Shown piece by piece: positions 32,935-40,905 of a DNA stretch of 47,226 nt (the first letter of the stretch is position 1; each line of letters opens with the position of its first letter). The notes beneath the pieces are model-generated. The model was given only the letters and a program-made list of their open reading frames with translations, had not been told where the DNA came from and did not search any database. Source of the stretch: Treponema sp. (lineage in GTDB: Bacteria > Spirochaetota > Spirochaetia > Treponematales > Treponemataceae); NCBI GenBank assembly GCA_017468745.1, contig JAFUHS010000021.1:1-47226 (forward strand). Direction: 5' to 3'. The translations under genes were made by a program, and so were the position numbers.

Positions 32935-34617
32935 TCAGTTGATATCAATTCTAAGAGAATCACATTTTGCGTTATTATTCTTAAATCCAGAAACAGCAAG
33001 CTCGTGTTTTATCGGAGTATTTTTTTCAAAAATAAGCCAGTCATCATCACTAGCATTTTTATTTATAGTATATCCTTGCGATGTAAGAAAACTTTTCCAT
33101 TGATTATAAGAATAATTAGGATTGTAACCTTTGTTTGTCAGTTCTTGTGGCCATGTATGGCTTTTCGGATCAAGAAAATGAACCCATGTAAGCAATGCTT
33201 TCTTTTTATTGCATTCAAACACATGACCATTAATTGTATAACTTATGGAATATGTATAATCTCCAAAGACAGATTCGCTTTTTCGCCTAACTTCAGAAAG
33301 TGTACTTTTTCCTAATTCAAGTCCATAAATTGGAAAAAGCCATTGCCCATTGTTTTGTACGCTCGTATTACTGCTGTTTGCACCATTAATAGCTGCGATT
33401 CTCTTTTTAGCCTCTTCGTGACCTTGATTTGCGGCCATTTGATAATAAGAGAGTGCGATATGTGTGTCTTTATTAACACCTTGTCCATGTTCAAATAGCC
33501 AGCCAAGGCTATATTGGGCAGCTTTGTTTCCTTTTTCAGCCGCAAGTAAATACCATTTTTTAGCCTCTGAATAACTTTGCTGTACCCCCTTACCACTATA
33601 ATACAAATCTCCCAAATTATACTGGGCTCCATCAATTCCTTGTTGTGCTGATAAATTATACCATTTTGCAGCTTCCACAAAATTTTGAGCGACACTATCA
33701 CCTTCTTCATAAAAAAGCCCCACCAAAAACTGTGCATAAGCGTGCCCCATATTTGCGGCTTTTTTAAAACTATCTAACGCTTTACCATGATTTCCTGCTT
33801 CATATTCATTGATGCCTAAAGTCATGTACTCTTCAGATGTCTTTGAATCAGAAGTTGCAGAAGATGTTTGCGAAACATAATTCTGCTCACCGCTTGCATT
33901 TCCCGCAAGATAAACAGGCATTTCAAGCTCATTGTACTCACATGGGCTTTGCTCGTTTTTTGTGACAGAACGAACTTCACGCCTGACATCCATCAGAATA
34001 TCCGTGAAAGATTTCTTCTCTAAGATTTTTTTAGTTAATGTCGGGGTAAAAATACCGTCCTGAGCCGTTTTACCAGCCTGAGCAGAATAAACAATTATAG
34101 AGTTTCTTGGTCGCTCAGTTGCCATAACAAGACCACGAGTTCCCTCACGAGTATTTGCTGCTGGCAACGGATTATTTCGGCACGAATCCAAAATAACAAT
34201 ATTGGTATCAGCAACCATGCTAATCATGAGTTCGTCAACATCAACGGCTCTGGTAGCAACTCGCCTTTCATCAGGAATATCGGCATTGACAGGAATAAGA
34301 TAATTCTTGCCGTTTACCTGAACCGCATGACCGCCATAATGAAAGAAAGCAATTCCACCTTTACTTTTCAGAATTTTCTCAAAGTCGCTCAGCGAATCCA
34401 GTATTTTCTCCCGACTAGCATTTTCAACGATTGTAACTGAAAAACCGAGTTGAGTAAGGGAATTTTTCAACTCCCTTGCTTCCTTCACTGGGGTACTAAG
34501 ATTTGAAAAATGCGAATAGTTTCCGTTCGCAATCAGCAAGGCATTTCTTGCCTCTGAAAAAACAGAGACTATAGAAAATGCCATCGCAACAAGCATTATA
34601 AAAATTTTCTTTCTCAT
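32935..34617 (-). CDS. Exported caspase-like protease (Peptidase C14) with Sel1 repeats
   Basis: The product is 560 residues with a signal peptide (ending SVFSEARN). A caspase-family p20-like domain spans about 22-235, with H97 in FHYGGHAVQ and C146 in ILDSCRNNP, both intact. The conserved LIPVNADIPDE and YSAQAGKTAQDG segments of bacterial caspases are present. Four Sel1 repeats (about 265-405) and a C-terminal beta-rich domain of ~140 residues follow. Bacterial caspases with signal peptides work in the periplasm; many are activated by repeat-domain partners. It sits 24 bases after the inactive paralogue, and the pair probably acts together. The ribosome site GAGGAGG lies in the loop of an AT-rich inverted repeat. 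Confidence 0.9.
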   Translation of the reverse strand: MRKKIFIMLVAMAFSIVSVFSEARNALLIANGNYSHFSNLSTPVKEARELKNSLTQLGFSVTIVENASREKILDSLSDFEKILKSKGGIAFFHYGGHAVQVNGKNYLIPVNADIPDERRVATRAVDVDELMISMVADTNIVILDSCRNNPLPAANTREGTRGLVMATERPRNSIIVYSAQAGKTAQDGIFTPTLTKKILEKKSFTDILMDVRREVRSVTKNEQSPCEYNELEMPVYLAGNASGEQNYVSQTSSATSDSKTSEEYMTLGINEYEAGNHGKALDSFKKAANMGHAYAQFLVGLFYEEGDSVAQNFVEAAKWYNLSAQQGIDGAQYNLGDLYYSGKGVQQSYSEAKKWYLLAAEKGNKAAQYSLGWLFEHGQGVNKDTHIALSYYQMAANQGHEEAKKRIAAINGANSSNTSVQNNGQWLFPIYGLELGKSTLSEVRRKSESVFGDYTYSISYTINGHVFECNKKKALLTWVHFLDPKSHTWPQELTNKGYNPNYSYNQWKSFLTSQGYTINKNASDDDWLIFEKNTPIKHELAVSGFKNNNAKCDSLRIDIN

Positions 34618-34641
34618 ATATAGTCCTCCTCGTATATAAAC

Positions 34642-35436
34642 CTATATATTTTCATCTTCTATGACATCAGAAACATCAGTTTCCAAAGTATCTGATACAT
34701 CGTCGATTTTGATTTCTGCAAGCCGCACTTCCTGCATAAGTGATTCATAAGTTACTGGAATTTGTTCAGTTTTCGTCTGCTTAGAAACATCAAGCCGAAC
34801 TTCACGAAGAATCGTAAGCAAGTCGTTTTTCTCAATCAGTTTTTCTGCAAAAACACTGGTAAACAAACCGTCTTTTACAACATTTCCCAAATGAGAGGAA
34901 TAAGCAATTATAGAGTTCATTGGAATTTCTGTTGAAGCTAATCCACGCACAGTATGAAGATTCAGCCCATGGTTTTTAGATGAAGCCGAAAAAGGAATTG
35001 TCCTGTTTATATCCAGAACTATGATGTTTGTTTCTGCCACCATTGACATCATCGCTTCGTTAACATCTACAGCTCTTGTTGCAACCCGCCTTTCATCAGG
35101 AATATCAGCATCAACAGGAATAAGGTAACTTTTGCCGTTTATCTGAGCGACATGACCTTCATAAAACAGAAAGCCGATTCCACCTTTTTCTTTAAGGTCT
35201 CTCTCAAAAAATGACAAGGAATCCAGCATTTTTTCACGGCTACAGTTTTCCGCCATTGTAACGGTAAAGCCCAGTTGCTCAAGACTGCTTTTTAATTTCC
35301 ACACTTCCCCTGCAGTTGTATCAATTTTTTTGAAGTTCGTGTAATCGCTGTTCGCAATCAGCAAAGCATTTCTTGCCTCTGAAAACACTGGCAACGAAAG
35401 CATGATTGCGATAAAAATACCACATAATTTTCTCAT
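34642..35436 (-). CDS. Exported pseudo-caspase (catalytic Cys replaced)
   Basis: The product is 264 residues with a signal peptide, closely related to the N-terminal part of the neighbouring caspase (RNALLIANSDYTNF, LIPVDADIPDERRVATRAVDV). The His is kept (H95 in FYEGHVAQ), but the Cys segment DSCRNNP of the active paralogue is DINRTIP here (Asn at 144), so it should not cut peptides. It lacks Sel1 repeats and ends in an acidic tail. By analogy with inactive caspase homologues elsewhere, it could regulate the active enzyme encoded 24 bases downstream; this is inference. Confidence 0.88.
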   Translation of the reverse strand: MRKLCGIFIAIMLSLPVFSEARNALLIANSDYTNFKKIDTTAGEVWKLKSSLEQLGFTVTMAENCSREKMLDSLSFFERDLKEKGGIGFLFYEGHVAQINGKSYLIPVDADIPDERRVATRAVDVNEAMMSMVAETNIIVLDINRTIPFSASSKNHGLNLHTVRGLASTEIPMNSIIAYSSHLGNVVKDGLFTSVFAEKLIEKNDLLTILREVRLDVSKQTKTEQIPVTYESLMQEVRLAEIKIDDVSDTLETDVSDVIEDENI

Positions 35437-35449
35437 GTTGATTTTCCCC

Positions 35450-36496
35450 CTAATTTTTCAAAATCGTGTATGTTATCTTGAATGTACCCGAATCTAAGTC
35501 TCCGTAATTTCGGACAGATTTTTGCCGCCTCATAATCGTGTGAAGGTCACTATTAGAATATTTTCCGCCATCTGTTTGGGACGGCAAACCTTCTTTCTTT
35601 GAACAGGCATAGATAATGACTTGCTCTGCCCCGAAAACGCCGTCATCAGCAACACGGAGCACAGCCCCGGGAATGTCGGGAAACAGACGAACCTTATCAG
35701 CCTCAATAAAATTGTTCGTCATGGGAAGCCAAGTTTTTGCCCCGTTCGCATCAATGCAAAGAATCGCAAGGTAGCAGTCCTTGTCCACCGAAATTTTGAA
35801 ACTCACCTTGTCATTCGGGTAAAGCATATTCGCAAGGCTTCCGCCAGCATCAAGCATAGAGGCGGCAATCCCGATTTTTGCGGATTCACCGACCTTTGAA
35901 TTATCAGAGCTATTTCCGTTCTTTTTTGACCTTTCACTCTCCATCTCTTTTTCAGAAGAATCGAAATCAGTCTGAATTGACTCAGCGAGTCGTTTGTTCT
36001 CAGGGTAAAGAGTAAGTTTCTTCTCCGAAATCACCGATTTTGATATGAATGCACTTTTTTTTGCGAACACTTTTCCGTCCGCATTGTGCATTGTGAGAAC
36101 AAGCTCAATGTTGTTTCCCCTGTCGTAGTAAACTCCATCAAGATTGTACGCAGGATTTTTATTCGTCTTCGCTTTTTTGCTCATTCCCATGTTCACGCCA
36201 CGGGTAGCGATTCCCGCCTGCTCATACTCTGTCAGTTCGGTCGTCTTTACGATGTTGATTCTTCGGGTATTTTCAGCGGCTTCCCTTATTTCTTTCTGAA
36301 AATATGGAACGACAGAACCGCAGGTATTTGAGTCCTCGTAAGTTATGAAACCTATCGTCATCTGTGCGCGAATGTTCTGCCCATCCATAAGAATCTTGTC
36401 GAATTCTTTCAGAACATCCGTGATGGAGTTTTCGGCGAACGATGACAACAACGAAATAGAAAACAGAAAAGTAAGAACGACCAGCAATTTTTTCAT
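35450..36496 (-). CDS. Exported DUF4384 protein
   Basis: The product is 348 residues with a signal peptide (ending SSFAEN). The N-terminal half resembles proteins that bind or assemble envelope components (RAQMTIGFITYEDS). The C-terminal ~150 residues match DUF4384 (LYPNDKVSFKISVDKDCYLA, then DANGAKTWLPM), a domain commonly encoded next to or fused with bacterial caspases. The gene lies 13 bases before the pseudo-caspase gene. ATG 36496 has AGGAG at nine bases; the ATG at 36505 abuts the ribosome site and was rejected. Confidence 0.82.
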   Translation of the reverse strand: MKKLLVVLTFLFSISLLSSFAENSITDVLKEFDKILMDGQNIRAQMTIGFITYEDSNTCGSVVPYFQKEIREAAENTRRINIVKTTELTEYEQAGIATRGVNMGMSKKAKTNKNPAYNLDGVYYDRGNNIELVLTMHNADGKVFAKKSAFISKSVISEKKLTLYPENKRLAESIQTDFDSSEKEMESERSKKNGNSSDNSKVGESAKIGIAASMLDAGGSLANMLYPNDKVSFKISVDKDCYLAILCIDANGAKTWLPMTNNFIEADKVRLFPDIPGAVLRVADDGVFGAEQVIIYACSKKEGLPSQTDGGKYSNSDLHTIMRRQKSVRNYGDLDSGTFKITYTILKN

Positions 36497-36517
36497 AAGA
36501 ATCATCTCCTAAATTTT

Positions 36518-37645
36518 TTACCTCACAGGTTCTGTATAAACCTGAGCGAACAAAGGATTGTCAATATCAGACGCAATATTATGGAATTCCTTATAGGTGT
36601 AAGGCTTTCCGACAGGAATGTTCCCGAAATAATTTGCGTATTTTAGCCGTTCCGAACGAGTTGGATGAGAGTCAATGACAGCTTTTGCCGAATCGGAAGG
36701 CGTATGATATTGGATTTTCTGCATCTCGGCATGAGTAAGGTTGAAATACGGTGGAATTTTCTTTTCGTCATCCCAAGTAACATCGACCTGATAGCACTCA
36801 CCATCAATCTCAACAAGATTCCATGCGTGTCCGCTTCCGTGTAGCACCGTACAAGGAATGCGGAGCTGCTGCATGTAATATGCAAACGCACGAGAATACC
36901 CCGCACAAACAGTTTTATACTCAACAACCGCACTGTAGGCGGTCTGCAATTTTCCGCCAACTTTACCAGCATTATAGGCAACAGTGTCGTAATCTATAGA
37001 AAGACAAAGATAGTCATGCACATATTTCATCTTGTCCATGTCATTTTCCAAAAGATTCGCATAGAACAAAACAGGAAGCGACATATTGAAAAATTCCTTG
37101 TTTTTCTGTGCCATCTCGCTCTTGGAAAACAGATATTCAAAACTAATCGATGTGACTAATTGGCTTGAAGGATTGTAATACCAGCTGTAACTGCACGACC
37201 ACCAAAACGGCTCAGGGTTGTCATAATACACAGCCTCAACCACAACAGGCAATTCATCTGAGCGAATTCTTGTGATTATGTTAAGTTTTTCTTCTCCATT
37301 CATCACAGCCTTGAAAATCTCGTCATAAGCGGATTTCTGGTCGCTCGTCAAATTCTCACGGTAAAACAAAAAGTTATCGGGCAGGACATCGCCGAACGCA
37401 TCAAGTTTTTGAAAACGCTGGAATCCACGCATGAGTTTTTTGTCTGGAAGAGGAAGCTCTTTTTTGTTTCTTAAGGAAGTTCCATTTGGCTCAACGAAGT
37501 CACCTGTAAATGATTCTGCGTTGACTGATTGCTGTCTGAACGCTGTTTTTGGGGTGAAAGAGAAATCAAGTGCGGATTTGTCAAAGGCAAAAATGGGAGA
37601 CAAAGATAATAATGTAATTAAAGTTATAAATAAGTGTTTTTTCAT
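36518..37645 (-). CDS. Secreted transglutaminase-like protein (operon C)
   Basis: The product is 375 residues with a signal peptide (ending SPIFAFD). The C-terminal half is a transglutaminase-like cysteine protease fold with C247 (KTVCAGYSRAF), H273 (GHAWNLVEIDG) and D288 (YQVDVTWDD). The N-terminal ~190 residues are unassigned. It shares the fold and active-site pattern, but little else, with 4843-6366 in operon A. It lies 22 bases before the DUF4384 gene and two bases after the propeller gene, so all are one transcript. Confidence 0.85.
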   Translation of the reverse strand: MKKHLFITLITLLSLSPIFAFDKSALDFSFTPKTAFRQQSVNAESFTGDFVEPNGTSLRNKKELPLPDKKLMRGFQRFQKLDAFGDVLPDNFLFYRENLTSDQKSAYDEIFKAVMNGEEKLNIITRIRSDELPVVVEAVYYDNPEPFWWSCSYSWYYNPSSQLVTSISFEYLFSKSEMAQKNKEFFNMSLPVLFYANLLENDMDKMKYVHDYLCLSIDYDTVAYNAGKVGGKLQTAYSAVVEYKTVCAGYSRAFAYYMQQLRIPCTVLHGSGHAWNLVEIDGECYQVDVTWDDEKKIPPYFNLTHAEMQKIQYHTPSDSAKAVIDSHPTRSERLKYANYFGNIPVGKPYTYKEFHNIASDIDNPLFAQVYTEPVR

Positions 37646-37647
37646 AA

Positions 37648-39240
37648 TTAAAACTCCACCTTCCCCACTACATTAGTCCGTACCAACGCACACGGAGAAG
37701 TCAAATTGCCATCGCCATCGGCATTTGCCAGAAGCACCACAAAGCCGTAGTCATCACAAGAAGCAATTTTTACGGCAATTTCATATTTACTTTTTTGAAG
37801 AATGTTTTCCCAGACAATTTTACCTGATTTTGACTCCAAGCAGCGAATAAAAGGCTTTCCACCGTTTCCGAATTCATCCTTGCCACTGAGAGAGCCGCAG
37901 ACAAGAAGCTCGCCTGTCTTTCGGTTTATTTTCATGTTGGTGATGTATGAATTAGGCTCTGTCGCCATATACAGCACTGAATTTTTTTTGTCTTTCGTGC
38001 TTTTTACGACACATGCAACTGGCTTTTCCATTTCCGCACTCTCACCGGCAGAATACAAATTTCCATCATCGTCATAAACTTCCGCATTGACGGATTGAAT
38101 TAATTCGGAACTAGAACTTATTGCTTCCACCAGATTCAGTCTCTTTATTTCAAAATCGCTTTCAATAGAATAATTGACAGGATTTTCTTCCGTATCATAG
38201 CCGCCAATTACAAATGCACCGTCTGCAGATTTCCGTAGCTTTTCAAACCCGACAGATTCTTGAATTTTCACCGCTTTTTTGAGATTTCCACTCAAATCAT
38301 AAGCAAGAAAAAGACCAATCTCATTATCAAGGATTAGGTGCCCCAATATGCCAATGGTATTTTTATCAAGCAGAGCCATGTCATATAAATATGTGTCTTT
38401 CCCTTTGACCGCATAAGACTGCTTCCAAAGCTCCGTACCATTTCTGTCCAAGCATTGCACAAATCCCGATGAATATTTATTCTCTTTTTTGTCTGAAAGA
38501 ATCTCAGTTCCCATCAAATAGATTTTTCCGTCTGCCTGTTGCACGGCTCTAATCACTTGCGAATCATCAAACTCTTTGTGCCACAATTTTTCTTTGAGAA
38601 GATGAAGCGGGCGGGCATCCTGCAACACAAGGTTTTCACCGTCAAAAATATATTCGTAAGCATAGCCTTTCGCAAACTGAATCTGAATCTGACAGTTTTT
38701 TCCATTATGCTCATTCGCAACGAAAACTCTTTCTTCTTTTTCCAAACAGATTACAGCACTTGTTCCAGCAGCAATCGAATACACAGGCTCAAGTAAATCT
38801 CGCCGTCCGTTCACCGCACCTCTTGAATAACATGGAAGAATGCTCCCACGCAAGGAATTCTGAATCTGAACGGCATCGTTCGAGAGATTTTTTATCACGA
38901 CATAACAAGCAAAAGCAGAGTTATTTGTAGGATTTTCAATTTTTAAGATTTTCTGGTTGTCAATAAGAGATTTTTTCTCCGAATGAACATAATAAGCGGA
39001 GTTCAAAAGAGGAATCTTATATTCGACCGTCCAGCCGTCATACAAAGCAGAAGAATGAAGCGGAAATTTATGATTCTCAGACTTTTTAGGCTTTATTTCA
39101 ATTCCGTCAATCGTAATTTCAAAATCAGATTCGTTCTGGATAAGGCAAGAAAAAGTGTTGTCCACAGGCGACTGTTTTTTTTTCGCAAAAGAGGACGAAA
39201 TGATAAAAATCAAAAATAAAAGAAATAATGTTTTCTTCAT
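37648..39240 (-). CDS. Secreted beta-propeller-like protein
   Basis: The product is 530 residues with a signal peptide (ending ISSSFAK). A beta-rich N-terminal domain (about 25-210) resembles a part of the lipoprotein encoded before it. Repeats typical of a propeller follow (YLMGTEILSDKK, IGILGHLIL, GAFVIGGYDTEEN, LLVCGSLSG, VVLLANADGDG). The repeats recall PQQ-like or delta-60 propellers. No enzyme motif is seen; a sensing or scaffold role is likely. Confidence 0.65.
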   Translation of the reverse strand: MKKTLFLLFLIFIISSSFAKKKQSPVDNTFSCLIQNESDFEITIDGIEIKPKKSENHKFPLHSSALYDGWTVEYKIPLLNSAYYVHSEKKSLIDNQKILKIENPTNNSAFACYVVIKNLSNDAVQIQNSLRGSILPCYSRGAVNGRRDLLEPVYSIAAGTSAVICLEKEERVFVANEHNGKNCQIQIQFAKGYAYEYIFDGENLVLQDARPLHLLKEKLWHKEFDDSQVIRAVQQADGKIYLMGTEILSDKKENKYSSGFVQCLDRNGTELWKQSYAVKGKDTYLYDMALLDKNTIGILGHLILDNEIGLFLAYDLSGNLKKAVKIQESVGFEKLRKSADGAFVIGGYDTEENPVNYSIESDFEIKRLNLVEAISSSSELIQSVNAEVYDDDGNLYSAGESAEMEKPVACVVKSTKDKKNSVLYMATEPNSYITNMKINRKTGELLVCGSLSGKDEFGNGGKPFIRCLESKSGKIVWENILQKSKYEIAVKIASCDDYGFVVLLANADGDGNLTSPCALVRTNVVGKVEF

Positions 39241-39260
39241 TCAAATTTCAAGAAAAAGTG

Positions 39261-39301
39261 AAAATCCCGCCGCAAACAAGTGAAATGTACGACAGGATTT
39301 T
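39261..39301 (-). terminator. Intergenic hairpin after the first gene of operon C
   Basis: Arms at 39261-39272 and 39290-39301 pair over 12 positions (two wobble pairs) with a 17-base loop; T-rich sequence follows on the minus strand. It could limit read-through from the lipoprotein gene into the rest of operon C, as the hairpin at 26015-26060 does in operon B. Confidence 0.5.
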
Positions 39302-39313
39302 TATCAAAAGATA

Positions 39314-40405
39314 CTACTCGCCAAAAAGAGAAATTCGGGCATCATCAACAAGAGATTTCTTGCCAACTTCACGAATGTCATATTCGTAGTTGCCGTTCAT
39401 GTCGGTGACATTTACTTCATAAACATAGCCTGGCAAGAAATTCTGTGGATTCAAAGTAATCTTGACATCCCCAGGAAACCGACAAACTAAGCCTGTATAG
39501 GTTTGACCGCTTGTACCATTTACAGAAGGAATCTCATATACATCGGTTCGACCTGACAGCGTGTTTCTTCTGCCTTTCTGATTTGCAAGTGCCGCAGTTC
39601 CATTTCGGAATTCAAGTCCTTTTTTTGCATTGTTTGAAAGATTGATGAAGGCGACTTTATAACCAATATCACTTGAAGATGGTCCAGAGAATTCATATTC
39701 ATTTATCTCTCCGCCAACCGGGAGAGGGTCAACAAGTTCTGCATCGGCGGCTTTTCCAACCATAGAGGTCTTTTCACCAGTTTTTGGGTTCACATAAATA
39801 AATGTTGGATAAATATCATATCCGTAGCCATCGCTTCGCTGTTCAAGGAAAATTTGCTTGTGTCTTTGAAGCGGTGGAAGAGTTGCGATAATTTCGCCCT
39901 GGCTTGGCGTGTCCTTACGCAATTCAAGAACAAAATTTGGCGAAATATTGCTTACATAAATGCAAGTTTTTTGTTCTGTATCAATGCCTCGGAATATACT
40001 TATTTGTGCCCTGTCAGCAGAATCCTGCAAATTATAAACTACCAAACCTGTCCAAACTACATCGTCTTCTGTTATGCGGGCTTTTCCCTTATACACTTCA
40101 TAAGAAGCTGCACGAATAAGCAAAGAACCGCTTGAAGGAATACCTGAGATTTTAGACAAGTCAAAAGTTCCCGTTGAATTCTTGTGAATTCCACCCAACA
40201 AATTGCCTTTCTCAACTTTTCCAGCAAAAATAACAATCTCGCTGCTCGTTTCGTTGCTGACAATAAGCGAACCAGATTTATTTTCAAAGTTCACTTCCTT
40301 GCTCTTCAATTCCACAGTTCCGCCTGCTTTTGAAGTTGACCCGCACGAAGCAAGTGCTAACGCAATGGCAATTTCTGCACAAATCTTGAAAAATTTTCTT
40401 AACAT
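39314..40405 (-). CDS. Lipoprotein of unknown function, first gene of operon C
   Basis: The product is 363 residues with a lipobox (ALASCGS). The body is beta-rich with segments such as SGSLIVSNETSSEIVIFAG, LLIRAASYEVYKG and VAFINLSNNAKKGLEF; the last part (YEVNVTDMNGNYEYDI) ends in a polar tail. The first domain has a general likeness to the N-terminal domain of the propeller protein downstream. No known family is recognised. ATG 40405 has AAGGAG at eight bases and begins the signal peptide; the upstream in-frame extension was rejected. Promoter C lies about 80 bases upstream. Confidence 0.72.
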   Translation of the reverse strand: MLRKFFKICAEIAIALALASCGSTSKAGGTVELKSKEVNFENKSGSLIVSNETSSEIVIFAGKVEKGNLLGGIHKNSTGTFDLSKISGIPSSGSLLIRAASYEVYKGKARITEDDVVWTGLVVYNLQDSADRAQISIFRGIDTEQKTCIYVSNISPNFVLELRKDTPSQGEIIATLPPLQRHKQIFLEQRSDGYGYDIYPTFIYVNPKTGEKTSMVGKAADAELVDPLPVGGEINEYEFSGPSSSDIGYKVAFINLSNNAKKGLEFRNGTAALANQKGRRNTLSGRTDVYEIPSVNGTSGQTYTGLVCRFPGDVKITLNPQNFLPGYVYEVNVTDMNGNYEYDIREVGKKSLVDDARISLFGE

Positions 40406-40470
40406 AAAATTCTCCTTGTAAAAATAAAGTCTTAACATCAGAATTGCAGCTTTCTTAAAATGAAAGAAAA

Positions 40471-40522
40471 ATTGCGATTTTAATGTTAGTTTAATATTAC
40501 AATGCAATTTTGTTGTTGTAAA
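40471..40522 (-). promoter_or_regulatory. Shared promoter/operator element, copy C
   Basis: On the minus strand TTTACA (40522-40517), 17 bases, TAATAT (40499-40494). Direct-repeat copies are at 40501-40517 and 40471-40487 (AACATTAAAATCGCAAT), 30 bp apart as in copies A and B. It overlaps the -35 of the rightward promoter of the XRE-type gene. Confidence 0.75.
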
Positions 40523-40540
40523 TAAAAATAACATCATAAT
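40513..40540 (+). promoter_or_regulatory. Promoter of the XRE-type regulator gene
   Basis: TTGTTG (40513-40518), 16 bases, CATAAT (40535-40540) face the regulator gene. Its -35 overlaps that of promoter C on the other strand, so a protein bound at the direct repeat would affect both. The predicted leader is about 11 bases, without Shine-Dalgarno. Confidence 0.45.
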
Positions 40541-40558
40541 TGCATTATTCTTCAGCTT

Positions 40559-40876
40559 ATGAACTTCAAAGAACGCTTAAGAGAAGAAATTGAATATAAA
40601 GGATTGCAAATTAAAGAAGTCGCCGCACTCGCAGGGGTGAACAACAACACATTTCTTTCTTATGTCGATGCGAGAGGTTCATTGCCGAATGTCGAAATCG
40701 GGGTAAAAATCGCTAAGGCTCTCGGTGTTTCGCTGGAATATTTGGTTACAGGGGAAAACTCAGAATTAACGAAGGATTCCAAACTCAATGCAATACAAGA
40801 AATCCTTACAGATTTAGAACGGCTTGATAAGAATAAAATCGACTTCCTTAAAAAAATGATTCATGCTTTGGTGTAA
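40559..40876 (+). CDS. XRE/Cro-type helix-turn-helix regulator
   Basis: The product is 105 residues. The N-terminal HTH_3 domain has LREEIEYKGLQIKEVAAL and VNNNTFLSYV, followed by AKALGVSLEYLVTGE, the usual end of the domain. A short helical tail (EILTDLERLDKNKIDFLKKM) may dimerise. The gene diverges from operon C and its promoter overlaps element C, making it the best candidate for the regulator of elements A, B and C; this is inference. No ribosome site is seen before the ATG. Confidence 0.88.
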   Translation: MNFKERLREEIEYKGLQIKEVAALAGVNNNTFLSYVDARGSLPNVEIGVKIAKALGVSLEYLVTGENSELTKDSKLNAIQEILTDLERLDKNKIDFLKKMIHALV

Positions 40877-40905
40877 TTTTTCCGTTTCTGTGCTATAATC
40901 TTGGT

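Noticed and set aside
39314-40537. Longer start at 40537 for the operon C lipoprotein
   Set aside because: It would place extra residues before the signal peptide and put the start upstream of promoter C; ATG 40405 has AAGGAG at the right distance.
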